A stretch of DNA of 64,000 nt. Source: Isoetes taiwanensis (Eukaryota; Streptophyta; Lycopodiopsida; Isoetales; Isoetaceae). A program made the translations under genes and the position numbers. Position 1 is the stretch's first letter; each line of letters begins with the position of its first letter. Positions 1-11,268 of the stretch are shown here, piece after piece. The notes under the pieces are model-generated. The model was not told the origin of the DNA, ran no database searches, and worked only from the letters and a program-made list of their open reading frames with translations. Location of the stretch: positions 14,708,902-14,772,901 of the forward strand of contig JAJEKV010000006.1 of the NCBI GenBank assembly GCA_021234155.1. Reading direction: 5' to 3'.

Positions 1-248
1 AAATATAATTGCAAATCAACTCAAACGTTAAGCTACAATTTCACACAACGATAGAATCCACATACGCATTACGCCAAGATTAAGGATGAAAGAAAAATGC
101 TAGTTTCATATTAAACAATCCAAGCTTTAGCAATGTAACAAAATGGGAGAATATTTACCTTGCATGCAATTATTAGTGAAGCGTAAAAAGAAGCGCCACA
201 ATAGCTCTTCAAGTGCTCTCAATCGCGCCGAGACAATAAGAAGGCCTT

Positions 249-257
249 CTATTTATA
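249..257 (-). promoter_or_regulatory. TATA box, unit A (minus strand)
   Basis: TATAAATAG on the minus strand, in the same context as the box at 1,825-1,833. The leader that follows runs off the left window edge. Confidence 0.5.
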
Positions 258-454
258 AGATGGAGTTTTGTTGGATGATCGACACACATGACTAATCTAG
301 GGCTATATTTATGCCAAGTGCCTATATCACAACTCGCATGTAATCATTAATATCATTTGATATATATTTCATATCCATAATTATCCTAAAATGGATATCA
401 TTAAGATTCTATATATATTGGGATTGATATCTTCTAACAAATTTGCCAATGGCC

Positions 455-832
455 GCAATAAATGCAAAGTGCACACATGTCGACATTTGATGATTCGAAA
501 TAAATGCAAAGCGTATTAATGGCCGCAATAAATGCAAAGCATATTAATGGCCGCAATAAATGCAAAGGGTATTAATAGCCGCAATAAATGCAAAGTGCAC
601 ACATGTCGCCAGCTTTGATAATTCGCAATAAATGCAAAGCGTATTAATTGTCGCAAATAAATGCAAAGCATATTAATGGCCGCAATAAATGCAAAAGGTA
701 TTAATGGCCACAATAAATGCAAAGTGCACACATGTCGTGCTTTGATAATTCGCAATAAATTCAAAGCGTATTAATGGCTACAATAAATGCAAAGTGTATT
801 AATGGCCGCAATAAATGCAAAGTGCACAAATC
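455..832. repeat. 28-bp minisatellite, unit A
   Basis: About a dozen degenerate units built on AATAAATGCAAAGCG followed by TATTAATGGCCGC, some interrupted by a GTGCACACATGTCG insert. In minus-strand sense the array lies upstream of the TATA box at 249-257. Confidence 0.85.
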
Positions 833-1120
833 TGCCATAAATGCGATGAATGCAACGTGTCATTCTATGGTAATGCTCATATCTTCCTCCGCCATAAATG
901 CTCATAAATGCCTCAAATCTGAAATTAATGCCATAAATGCCTCAATGCAACGTGTCATGCTCTCCTAATTTTTAAGGAAGAAATTACGTGCGAACACAAA
1001 AATGTAATGCGATGAATGCAACGTGTTATTCTATGGTAATGCTCATATCTTCCTCCGCCATAAATGCTCATAAATGCCTCAAATCTGAAATTAATGCCAT
1101 AAATGCCTCAATGCAACGTC
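830..1120. repeat. Direct repeat of about 170 bp (ATAAATGC-rich), unit A
   Basis: A block with CATAAATGCTCATAAATG and a CAACGTGTCAT border occurs at about 840-960 and again at about 1,010-1,118. The same block is found at about 2,410-2,530 and 2,580-2,700 in unit B. No coding pattern is convincing in it. Confidence 0.7.
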
Positions 1121-1348
1121 AAGGCCGCCGCGAACATTTCTCTTTTTCAAAACTGTGCAGTTGGACCCCAGTTAACGTCCAACATTCTCTTCTGCAATGG
1201 CCAAGTGATTCTAGATTGATGTGAAGCAACTTCGTAAGATCTTACATTCTAACTCTAATTTAGAAATTACAAAGTACAATATTTAGCTTAGTCTTTTAAA
1301 AAGTTGGTCAATACTTTTTGTTATTGAAGGTTCATGTGTTCACAGACA

Positions 1349-1570
1349 TCAAACATCAAGTAGAATTATCAATTTGCAGAACTGAAGATGCCTCATCATC
1401 ACTAGAATATATTTTTGCGAATAATATAAATTACGAAATAAATCCAAAAGGAACTCCAATACAACATCTCTTGACACAAAGGCTGGTGAGTTACCAAAGG
1501 CGCTCATCCACCATCCATAAAAATCATCTCGATTTAGCTCAATAATGTAGTCTTTTTTCATCTGTGCCAT
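1349..1570 (-). CDS. Unrecognised small protein or first exon (73 codons)
   Basis: The ATG at 1,570 directly follows a plausible 5' UTR intron acceptor (TTTGCAG|AG|ATG), and a TATA box lies about 255 bp upstream. The reading frame starts MAQMKKDYIIELNRDD and continues with an aromatic stretch (FYGWWMSAFG) and a leucine/phenylalanine-rich part (VLEFLLDLF). It stops after 73 codons. A GTGATG donor-like site after residue about 55 means this may be only exon 1. I do not recognise the family. Support comes from the promoter-leader-ATG architecture and from the preserved leader in the neighbouring unit, not from homology. It may be a remnant. Confidence 0.3.
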   Translation of the reverse strand: MAQMKKDYIIELNRDDFYGWWMSAFGNSPAFVSRDVVLEFLLDLFRNLYYSQKYILVMMRHLQFCKLIILLDV

Positions 1571-1824
1571 CTCTGCAAATCAAAATATAATTGCAAATCA
1601 ACTCAAACGTTCGCTACAATTTCACACAACGATAGAATCCACATACGCATTACGCCAAGATTAAGGATGAAAGAAAAATGCTAGTTTCATATTAAACAAT
1701 CCAAGCTTTAGCAATGTAACAAAATGGGAGAATATTTACTTGTATGCAATTAGTGAAGCAGAAGAGAAGCGCTCACAATAGCTCTTCCAGTGCTCTCAAT
1801 GCGTCGAAACAATAAGAAGGCCTT

Positions 1825-1833
1825 CTATTTATA
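1825..1833 (-). promoter_or_regulatory. TATA box, unit B (minus strand)
   Basis: TATAAATAG on the minus strand about 255 bp upstream of the ATG at 1,570. The leader between them has a plausible intron: a donor GTAAATATTC near 1,735 and an acceptor TTTGCAG ending at 1,573, two bases before the ATG. Core promoter plus a 5' UTR intron is an inference. Confidence 0.5.
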
Positions 1834-2019
1834 AGATGGAGTTTTGTTGGATGATCGACACACATGACTAATCTAGGGCTATATTTATGCCAAGTGCCTA
1901 TATCACAACTCGCATGTAATCATTAATATCATTCGTTATATATTTTATATCCATAATTATCCTAAAATGGATATCATTAAGATTCTATATATATTGGAAT
2001 TGATATCTTCTAACAAATT

Positions 2020-2405
2020 TGCCAATGGCCGCAATAAATGCAAAGTGCACACATGTCGTGCTTTGATAATTCCCAATAAATGCAAAGCGTATTAATGGCC
2101 GCAATAAATGCAAAGCATATTAATGGCCGCAATAAATGCAAAGGGTATTAATAGCCGCAATAAATGCAAAGTGCACACATGTCGCGCTTTGATAATTCGC
2201 AATAAATGCAAAGCGTATTAATGGCCGCAATAAATGCAAAGCGTATTAATGGCCGCAATAAATGCAAAAGGTATTAATGGCCACAATAAATGCAAAGTGC
2301 ACACATGTCGTGCTTTGATAATTCGCAATAAATTCAAAGCGTATTAATGGCCACAATAAATGCAAAGTGTATTAATGGCTTCAATAAATGCAAAGTGCAC
2401 AAATC
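2020..2405. repeat. 28-bp minisatellite, unit B
   Basis: Same repeat as at 455-832, again about a dozen units and in the same relation to a minus-strand TATA box (1,825-1,833). The order of variant units is nearly the same in both arrays, so the long unit was duplicated after the minisatellite had formed. Confidence 0.85.
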
Positions 2406-2872
2406 TGCCATAAATGCGATGAATGCAACGTGTCATTCTATGGTAATGCTCATATCTTCTTCCGCCATAAATGCTCATAAATGCCTCAAATCTGAAATTA
2501 ATGCCATAAATGCCTCAATGCAACGTGTCATGCTCTCCTAATTTTTGAGGAAGAAATTACGTGCGAACACAAAAATGTAATGCGATGAATACAACGTGTC
2601 ATTCTATGGTAATGCTCATATCTTCCTCCGCCATAAATGCTCATAAATGCCTCAAATCTGAAATTAATGCTATAAATGCCTCAATGCAACGTGTCATGCT
2701 CTCCTAATTTGTAAGGAAGATATTAGAGGCGAGCAGAAAAATGTAACTGCTTTATAATAGGAAGAAAAAGAATGTTATTGGTAAAATAAGACTAAATAGC
2801 AACGTAATGAACCAAAGGTATAAAAATATTTGACATTTGCCTCATGAGGATTGAAGCCCCTTGTTAACGAAT

Positions 2873-4277
2873 CTAGAATTTGAGGAATGAACCAACCAAA
2901 CTAATTACTCTAGAGAAAAGTGAAGTGAAGTGTTTTAAGGGGGCGGGGAGGGAGGGCAAAATGAAAACTACAATAGAATAGAAAATTTTAATATCCATGA
3001 AGGACGAAAGAATGAAATTGTTTAAAACTAGAGCAACAAGCTTGAACAAAATAAAAAAAAGGCACATAGGTCCAACAATAACGCAGAAAAGATAAAATAA
3101 AGGCACAAAGCTCAATCAGACAAAGGAAGGAAGGAAGGAAGGAAGGAAGGAAGGAATGAATGAAGGTAAAGGCATAAAGCCCAAAATATAGAATAGAATA
3201 GAATAGAATAGAGCATAGATTAAATACAAAATAGCATAAAACTAGACGATGTGATACCACTCAAGGTCTATATGATGTAACTGCATAGATAGAAAGAGAG
3301 AAATATAAGAATTCAAAAGGAGATGTGCAAGAATGGGCTTGTGGGGCTCTCGCATTAAGTGATCACTAACAACCATTAGGGGCATTTTTAACACTGTAAC
3401 TATTCAAGCCAAGAACATGATCAGGTCAATCAAGACAGTTATAGCTATGCCTATGGCTACAGCAAACCACTATATTTTTTTTTTTACTAAATCGAACTCT
3501 TTCTTCCATTAGTTTTCCATGTACTAATGGAGTAATATTTAAAGAAACATCTTTGATGTTGATATTTACAGAATCATAACTATAAACTACCTATCAATAG
3601 GGAAATTAACCCCTCGAACGAGGGAGAACAATTAGAGATCAATTTAGATGTGCACAAACAACACTAAGATTGCTTATTCGCCCTATATAGATGATGTGTA
3701 AGGAGCAAGAATCGTGCAAATCAATTGCTCAACTAGCAATTATCATACAATGTTATAATATATATTTGTGTTCTATAGGAGGCAGTGACAATGGCATTGC
3801 TCTATATATAAATATATGCTTAAATGTAAGAAACTATTCTTGTTGCATATTATTTGCACTTTGTATATTCTAATTCATACATATCTTTCAACGAAACTGA
3901 CTTTAAAGGCTGAGTGAGCTCTACAATAGATTTTTTTAACACCAATTGGTTTAAGAATCACTTTTTATCTATTGCTCTTTGCAATGGTAGAGAGGTATCG
4001 TTGAAGCGGCAACTACATTTAGGATGCAAAATGAGGAGGATTGTGACAAATAGAAATATGTGCATTTGTTGATTGAATATTGTATTAGTTGTACCATAGC
4101 TAAAAGCTAGATTGCATCATGTCAATGGTAACTATGGCATTCGACATGTTCTACTACTATCATTGAGAATAATTAACTTCTTGGTAAGTGAAATCTGTAT
4201 TCTATTAGTAGATAAATTTATTATTTAATCTAGCAATGCAATCTTCACATATCCTCATATACTCTATCGTCATGCAG
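2873..4277. other. PAE intron 3 sequence in the left arm, no gene
   Basis: Matches the 3' part of PAE intron 3 (about 14,716-16,040) in reverse orientation. Short open frames here recur in the matching intron DNA and show no coding constraint. I see nothing else. Confidence 0.7.
3120..3166. repeat. (GGAA)n microsatellite
   Basis: About ten GAAG/GAAT tetramers. It is missing from the right arm at the corresponding place near 15,790, so it expanded only in this arm. An (AATAG)n tract follows at about 3,188-3,214. Confidence 0.9.
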
Positions 4278-5710
4278 ATTTTTGGAATTGGAATCATGTT
4301 TTTATTGAGTATTGTGACGGTTCTTCATTTAGTGGCAATATGGAAGAACCAATATCTGGTCAAAACCAGGTAATAGATCTTGGCTATCAGATTTTAGATA
4401 CTAAATTAAAGGACTAATTATATGTACATCTTGGTTGCAATTTATAGACACTACTTTATCATAGAGGATATACAAACTGGAAAGTGATTATGTCAAATTT
4501 ATTATCCTATGGATTGGAAAATGCTGAGAAGGTGGGATATTTTAAAACTCTACTACCTTTGTATTATAGCTTTGATTGGTATATGGTTGGTTACTTCTAG
4601 GCAGAACTTATTGGATGCTCAGCTGGAGGGACAGCGACCACCTTGTTATGTAATAACTTTCGAGAACTACTTCCAAGGGCATGTCTTGTGAAGTGCTTAA
4701 ATGATGGAGGCTTCTTTCTTGATGTGTAAGTGCTAAACAAACAAACATGTACCTGAAACAAACTACATCGTTAATAGCTCTATCTATTTGAATGTAGGAA
4801 GGATATCTATGGAAGGAATCATATCAGAGAAGTATTTGATGCCGTTGTTGTTGAACATGTAAGATAATAAGTAAACTGAAGTTCTCGCTTCCTAACTCTA
4901 TCCTTATTGCTATAGAACATTACAGTTGGATTGAAGAGAAAGTACACATATGTAAACAAGAGATATGAGGTAATAGCCAATTTTGCATGTACTCTAATAT
5001 TAGAAGCTATATGTTTTTCTCAGTCTCTCCTTTATGGAACACGTGCAGCAACTATTCCCCCAATATATGATACCGTATATTCAAACACCTTTGTTTATAG
5101 TACATGCAACGTATGACACATGGCAGGTAGTATAATCCATTACAATAATGTGAATATGGTTTAAACCTATACTGATTTTTCTTTCTTTCCCTAGATGGGC
5201 AATGTATTACTCATGCAGGACTACTCCTCTTGCAATAACTCCCAAAGAGAGATATTAGAAGGTAATACCTAGTAGACAAATAGATGTCCTATGTATATTA
5301 CTAGGTATTTGTAGGTAAAAGATAGACTATGAGCTAGATTAACCATTTCATCTGCACGAATTAACAAGTATGCAAAAGAAAAAGGATTAAAAAAAAAAGG
5401 CAAAATCCTATTATCTCAATCAAACATTTGTTGTGACACAGTTTCAACAAATCCTATTATCTCAATTTAAACATTTGTTGTGACACAGTTTCAAAGAAAT
5501 TCATTTAATACGTCATAGTTACTCTAGAAAAAATGTTTTTGGAATCAATGCAAAAAATAGAGACGTTAACACATATTGTATAAACTTCTAGGTTTTAGAA
5601 GTAATTTGCTTCAAGAAATAAATTATCTATCTATGAAGGATGGTTTTATCAAATCATGCTTTGGACATTGTGAGCTTTGTGGTTGGAATACCACAACCAT
5701 CAATAGTAAG
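4278..5710 (+). pseudogene. Pectin acetylesterase, 3'-half pseudogene (exons 4-11)
   Basis: Plus-strand copies of PAE exons 4 (4,278-4,369), 5 (4,448-4,531), 6 (4,601-4,725), 7 (4,798-4,858), 8 (4,926-4,951), 9 (5,024-5,126), 10 (5,195-5,261) and 11 (5,592-5,710), all with splice sites kept. The nucleophile motif GCSAGG is kept in exon 6 and the FGHCE histidine motif in exon 11. Against the full gene at 13,078-18,028, exons 1-3 and 12 are absent, exon 8 has a TGA in frame (TGG to TGA), and exon 11 has lost nine bases in frame (GFGMFIK becomes GFIK). No promoter or signal peptide is present. It cannot make an active enzyme, but it is a long inverted homologue of the intact gene. Confidence 0.9.
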
Positions 5711-5744
5711 GTGCGCCTATCTTCAATCGTTCATTGTATATGTT

Positions 5745-6111
5745 TTATCAACCTGGATATATCCACTTGTCAAATCGTGCATGCCCTTCATATAGAAAGT
5801 TTTCCAACTTGCCTAAATAATAGGATGCCCTGTTGTCCTTAAGTTCCAGCTTGTCGTTGACTTTGACCCGTTTGACCAGTCAACCCAAAACCCTAAGTGG
5901 CGGGTAAGGGGTTTCAAGCGTTTTCTGGCGGGCGTAGCAACGTCTGGGTAGTACCTGCCTGCCACTTTTCAACTTCTATGCTTTTTTCCTTGCATTCACT
6001 GCCACTGCTTCTCATGAGTGCTTGTATGAATCCTCATTAGCCTAGGGGAGCCAAGATGTGGTCACTAATCCCCTTATGTGCTCGAATATCACATGACACA
6101 TAATTTTAACA
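5745..6111 (-). repeat. Copia 3' LTR, outer part missing
   Basis: Matches about 10,902-11,268 of the 5' LTR. The outer end is not present; the inverted PAE arm begins there instead. Confidence 0.85.
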
Positions 6112-9100
6112 TTCCCCCTTCATGTGATATTCCCTGTTGTCACAGTGTAGCAAACTTCTTAATTCCAGAAATCTGGACAATGGTAAGGCTTTTGTAAGTA
6201 TATCTGCTCGTTGATCTTGTGAACTAACATAAGTTAAATGCACCTGATCCTTCTTTACCATATCCCTGATAAAATGAACCTCCATATCAATATGTTTTGA
6301 TCTTTCATGCACTTGGGTTTTGTCATAGCAATACAGCTAGTATTGTCACAATAGAGAACTGTTGGTCCTGTTTGTGGAAATCCAAATTCTTCCATGAGTC
6401 TTCTTTCCCAAATTATTTCTTTAGTCAACAAGGCTGCAGAATTATACTCAGCTTCAGCGCTTGATAGTGCAATGCTTCCTTGCTTTTTACATTTCCAGGC
6501 AATTGGAGCTCCACCTAATAGAACCACATACCCTGAAGTAGATTTTCGTTTGTCTAAATCCCTCCCCAATCAAAGATCACAATAAGCTTGCAAATCGCAG
6601 ATTAGCTTCACTAAATAGAATACCATAATGCATTGTACCTTTTAAATATTTTAAGATTCTTTTTGTTGCATTCCGGTGACCTCTTCCAAATTTTATTATT
6701 GTACTGGCCGAGAATATTAACTGCAAATGCAATGTCGGTCTAGTACAGTTTGCCACATATGACAAGCACCCAATCAAACTCCTGTAGGGTATTTTCTCCA
6801 TTTCTTTGCTTTCTTTTTTTTAGTTTTGGGCTCATGTCCGCAGAGATTTTATGACCGGGCACCATGGGTGTATGTGCCACATTACAATTTTCCATATAAA
6901 ATCTCTTTAACATATTTTGAATATGCCCTTGTTGACTCAGAGCTAGTATCCGTTGACTTCTATTCCTCAGATACATCAATTCCCGAAATCTTTGCGGTGA
7001 CCTCTTCCAGCTTTTTTATTGTACCCGGCCGAGAATATTAACTTGAAATGCAATGTCGTCTAGTACGCTTTTGCCACACATGACAAGCACCCAATCAAAC
7101 TCCCAGGGGTATTTTCTCCATTTCTTTGCTTTCTTTTTTTGGGTTTTGGGCTCATGTCTGGCAGAGATTTTATGACCAGGCACCATGGGTGTATGTGCCA
7201 CATTACAATTTTCCATATAAAATCTCTTTTAACATATTTTGAATATGCCCTTGTTGACTCGTGAGCTAGTATCCGTTGACTTCTATTCCTCAGATACATC
7301 AATTCCCGTGAAATCTTTTGAGTTCTCCAAGGTCACTCATTTGAAATCTCTTTTTCAAAATATCTTTGCAATGGTTTAGTACTTTGCTTCCATTAGCTAC
7401 CATAATGTTGTCATCAACATACAAAGCAATAATGCACCAGTCATTTCCCATTTTAAATCTGTAAATATTCCCATCATAATTGAGCTTTTCAAAACCTTGT
7501 TCCAACAAATATCCATCCATACACTTATACCATTCTCTGGGAGATTGCTTAAGGCCATACACTGCTCTATTTAATCTCCACACTTTACCTTTTTCTTCTT
7601 CAAATCCGAGTGCAGGTTTCAGATATATTTCCTCTTCCAATTTAGCATTCAGAAATGATGTACTTACATCCATATGATGTATTTCATAATCACAGGCATT
7701 TGCAATAGCCAATAGCATTCTTAAGCTGTTTATCTTCACTAATGGTGAAAATGTTTCATCAAAATCTTCCCCTTTTTTCTGTGTGAACCCTTGAGCAACC
7801 AGTCTGGCTTTGAATTTTTTTGTTCTTTTATCAACACCCGGTTTCACTCGATATATCCATTTACTTCCAACTATATTCTTATTCAATGGCATATCTACTA
7901 CGGTATAAGTGTTTGTTCTCTTAAAAGCACTCATTTCTTCTTCCATGGCACTTAGCCAGTTTTTTCCATGAGAATCATGCACTGCTTCATCATAATTTTG
8001 AGGTATTTTATCATTTTCTAATATCAAAATGTCAAATACTGTATTAATTTCTCCTGCAACAGATCTGAGTCTTTTGCTTCTTCCAGTTTCATTTCTCCCA
8101 TGTGATTCTAAAACATGTTTAGCTTCCTCTGCCAAAATCTGAGCTTCAGTTCGTCTTGGCTTTCTCTTGGGTTTAATACCATGATCAACTTCTAACTCTT
8201 GATGTTCAATACCAGGTTTCATTTCAGACTCAACAACTTCCTCTGGAATTAATTCTGACTCATTGTCAGAATCATTTAAATCTGCATGTTCAAGCTTTTC
8301 AGTTTTATCCTCTTCTTCATTTATTTCTTGTTGTATTTCTGAAATAACATCTTTCCTTTTATTGTCACATGGAGTTTCTGAGTTTACCATGGGAATCCTT
8401 CTATAAAACTCATTCTCATTAAAAATAACATCCCTGCTAACTATGATTTTTCTCCTTGCTGGATCATATAGTCTGAATGCTTTTGAGCTTGAATCATATC
8501 CTACAAGATATGTTATATATGCCCTATCATCCAATTTCTTTCTTAATTCTTCAGGAACATGAACAAAACATAAACATCCATATGCTTTAAATCTGTCATA
8601 AGATGGAAGCTTACCAGACCAAAGCATTTTGGGAATGGCACCTCTTATGCTTGTAGAAGGTAACAAATTTTGAATATAGACTGCTGCATTCACATCTTCA
8701 TCCCACAGAAAATTTGGTAGGCCAGAGTATTTTAGCATGGATCTCACAGCATCTAGTAAGGTCCTGTTCTTTCTTTCAGCTACTCCATTTTGTTGTGGTG
8801 AGTATCTACAAGTTAGTTGCCTCTTGATTCCTCTGCTTGCACAAAAAAACTTAAATTCATCAGATATATACTCACCACCCCTATCTGATATTATACACTT
8901 AATTTTCCTTCCAGTCTCTAGCTCAGTTTCAGCAGTAAATAATTTCAAGGCCTCACTTGCTTGATCTTTTGTTTTCAAAATATAACTTTTTGTCCTTCTA
9001 CTAAAATCGTCTATGAAGGTCATGAAATGCTTATGTCCACTTAAACTGGTAACATTTATAGGACCACATAGATCCGTGTGTACCAAATCCAAAATGCCCT

Positions 9101-9398
9101 TTGCTCTTTTATTTGACCTTTTGAATGGTAATCTTGGTTGTTTTCCAAGCTGACAACCACCACATAAAAGTTTTCCTTCTTCTTCTACTTTTGCAGATAT
9201 TATACCCTTGTTTTTTAGAGCTTCAATTACTGCAGAATTCACATGACATAGCCTGTTATGCCAAAGTTTTATATCTGGATATTCTACCAGATTAACTTCA
9301 TGAAGATGATCAATATTAAAACCAAACAAGTTTCCAACTCTTTTGCCAATGAACTTTAATTCATCATTCGTAAATACTTTACAATTGGATTTGTTCAA
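6106..9398 (-). mobile_element. Copia pol region: integrase, RT, RNase H (fossil)
   Basis: Minus-strand pol. GAG-pre-integrase (LWHNRLCH), integrase core (HTDLCGP, SPQQNGVAERKNR), reverse transcriptase (GSKWIYRVKPG, YGLKQSPREWY, ALYVDD) and RNase H (SSAEAEY) come in that order. The longest uninterrupted stretch is 7,299-9,398. Broken overall. Confidence 0.9.
6112..6121 (-). other. Copia polypurine tract
   Basis: AAGGGGGAA on the minus strand immediately before the 3' LTR. Confidence 0.8.
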
Positions 9399-9879
9399 AT
9401 AAAACTTTGTATCCCATATCCACTAACTGACACACAGATATGAGATTTCTTACAAGACTAGGTACACACAAAACCTCTTTCAGCATAACAGGTTTTCCAT
9501 TCAAATCAAACAACTCCAAAACTCCAGAGTCTTCTATTTTTTTTAGCCTCCATCACCAAGTTTGAACATGACCTTCTTTCTTTTCCACATTTTTAACATG
9601 TGCATATCACACATCACACTTTTTTCTCTCGCCTCCCCGAATTTATAACCACAAACTTGTTATTATTTCTTCTTGGACATATAGAAACATTACAAGTTAA
9701 GCTTTTTCTTACCTCCAAGGTGTCATCTTCTATCTCTCCTTCACTACTTTCATGCTTCTCCATTATATTGACACTTGCACCACCCCCTCAAACTTGTCCC
9801 CGCCTCTTCCCCTCTCAGAAACCTCGAGATTTTACCACGACCTCTTCCTCTTTTTAGGACTTGAGCAATTGAAAGAGAA

Positions 9880-10729
9880 ATGGCCCTTGCCCTCACAATT
9901 AAAACACCTCAATTCTTTTTCACTGTTACTTGGACATTCATTCTTCAAATGACCATACTGATTACATAAATAGCAAGGCCCTACTTTTTCTTGTGAAAAT
10001 TTTTTAAAGCCAACCTTCTTAGCTTACCAGTGTACAATACCTCTGCAGATTGTTCTGACTCCTCTTGTGCAACATTAGATTGTTCAAATTCAGTGCGTAT
10101 CATTCTGATAGCATGTTCCTTAGAAGTAGCTACATTTCTGAGCAAAGTTGCTAAATGACTATTATGAGAAACTGACCTTGCTAAAGCCAAAATCGATATC
10201 GCTCACTTCGGGAATATTTCCAAAGACCTTCAAGATCTGCAATAATAGAGTCAAACCTTTCTAAAAAATTAGTTAGATTATCTTTTTCGACAAGCTTCAT
10301 CTTCCTTAACTCCTTTTCTAACAGATCTATCTGTGAGGAACTCTTTTGTTCATAATGTTTAATTAGATAGTTCCACATATCTTTAGGCTTCATACCTCGA
10401 AGTTTTAACTTTAAGGCAGTTCCTACCTTGCATATAATTATGGCTTGAGCTTCCATAATTTTAGCTGCGTCTCCTTCTGAGCTAGCAGAAGTTCCCCCTG
10501 CACGAGACACTACTGCACCACCTTCAGACTGTGCACTAGAGCTAGCAGCCGAGTTTGAATCCCCTGAACTAGTTGCTCCTGCACTTGCAACTGCACTACC
10601 ATCAATCAGATACCATAACTTTTCAAACTCGAGCACGCTCCTAATACTTTCCTTCCAGATTTGAAATCCTCCATCCCCTTTAAAAACTTCAATTGTATTC
10701 AGCAAATTTGCACCAAATCTAGTTGTCAT
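9880..10729 (-). mobile_element. Copia gag region (fossil)
   Basis: Minus-strand capsid-like sequence with the usual copia gag start just inside the primer site, followed by two CCHC zinc knuckles of the CYLCNQYGH and CFNCEGKGH type near 9,880-10,000. Part of the broken element. Confidence 0.8.
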
Positions 10730-10746
10730 GATTACTAGATCTTATA

Positions 10747-10759
10747 GCTCTGATACCAA
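10747..10759 (-). other. Copia primer binding site (tRNA-iMet)
   Basis: TGGTATCAGAGC on the minus strand next to the 5' LTR, the standard initiator tRNA-Met complement of plant copia elements. Confidence 0.88.
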
Positions 10760-11268
10760 TGTTAGAATCAGAGCTTGGGGTTTGAACCCAAGTATGCCAA
10801 GACTCTCCTCCTTCAAACCCCCTCGCCGCTCCTAAAGTCGCATACACGCACTTTAGATTCCGCCTCATTCTATTCTATCACCATCATTCATCTATTTATT
10901 TTCTTATCAACCTGGATATATCCACTTGTCAAATCGTGCATGCCCTTCATATAGAAAGTTTTCCAACTTGCCTAAATAATAGGATGCCCTGCTGTCCTTA
11001 AGTTCCAGCTGTCGTTGACTTTGACCCGTTTGACCAGTCAACCCAAAACCCTAAGTGGCAGGCAGGGGGTATCAACGTGTTCTGGCGGGCGTAGCAACGT
11101 CTGGGTAGTACCTGCCCGCCACTTTTCAACTTCTATGCTTTTTTCCTTGCATTCACTGCCACTGCTTCTCATGAGTGCTTGTATGAATCCTCATTAGCCT
11201 AGGGGAGCCAAGATGTGGTCACTAATCCCCTTATGTGCTCGAATATCACATGACACATAATTTTAACA
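10760..11268 (-). repeat. Copia 5' LTR
   Basis: 509 bp beginning TGTTAAAATT and ending GATTCTAACA on the minus strand, the TG...CA ends usual for the family. A second copy lies at 46,883-47,403 in the other duplicon. Confidence 0.88.

Larger units (their letters stand above)
1..2762. repeat. Tandem repeat of about 1.58 kb, two units
   Basis: The opening bases recur almost unchanged from 1,579. Unit A covers about 1-1,578 and unit B about 1,579-2,762, where B stops at the edge of the inverted PAE copy. In order along the plus strand each unit holds a leader/promoter block of about 450 bp, a minisatellite of about 370 bp and two or three copies of a block of about 170 bp rich in ATAAATGC words. 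Unit A then has a short coding segment at 1,349-1,570. Read on the minus strand this is an exon preceded by leader, TATA box and minisatellite, so the array looks like tandemly duplicated genes. Unit A would drive a copy whose start codon lies just left of the window. Seen directly; the gene reading is inference. Confidence 0.8.
2765..5744. repeat. Inverted repeat, left arm (copy of 13,241-16,143)
   Basis: About 2.95 kb matching, in reverse complement, the exon 4-11 part of the PAE gene with its introns and about 1.4 kb of intron 3. Introns are present, so this is a DNA-level duplication and not a retrocopy. It differs from the right arm by scattered substitutions and small indels, clearly more than the two direct duplicon copies differ from each other. 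It ends at 5,743-5,746 inside the outer part of a copia LTR, with about three bases of shared sequence at the join. Confidence 0.85.
5745..11268 (-). mobile_element. Ty1/copia LTR retrotransposon, broken (fossil)
   Basis: Minus-strand element with, in transcription order, 5' LTR (10,760-11,268), initiator tRNA-Met primer site (about 10,747-10,759), gag with zinc knuckles, GAG-pre-integrase, integrase, reverse transcriptase, RNase H, polypurine tract (6,112-6,121) and a 3' LTR that lacks its outer end. Integrase before reverse transcriptase defines Ty1/copia. It is broken, with several breaks. The two LTRs differ at roughly ten places in about 367 shared bases, which suggests a young insertion (about a million years at rates commonly used for plants; rough, and possibly inflated by sequencing error). 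No target-site duplication can be checked because the outer end of the 3' LTR has been replaced by the inverted PAE arm. Confidence 0.93.

Noticed and set aside
455-832. CRISPR-like array of short repeats
   Set aside because: Units are directly adjacent and degenerate with no unique spacers, in plant DNA; it is a minisatellite.
2873-3260. Hydrophobic frames with [10 protein letters not shown] as membrane proteins
   Set aside because: They lie in intron 3 sequence that is A+T-rich; the frames are not kept in length between arms.
4278-5710. Left-arm PAE as a second functional gene
   Set aside because: Exons 1-3 and 12 and the promoter are missing and exon 8 has an in-frame TGA.
4278-5710. Left-arm PAE as a processed retrocopy
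   Set aside because: All introns between exons 4 and 11 are kept.
7299-9398. The 699-codon frame as a host gene
   Set aside because: Its motifs are copia integrase and reverse transcriptase; it belongs to the fossil element.
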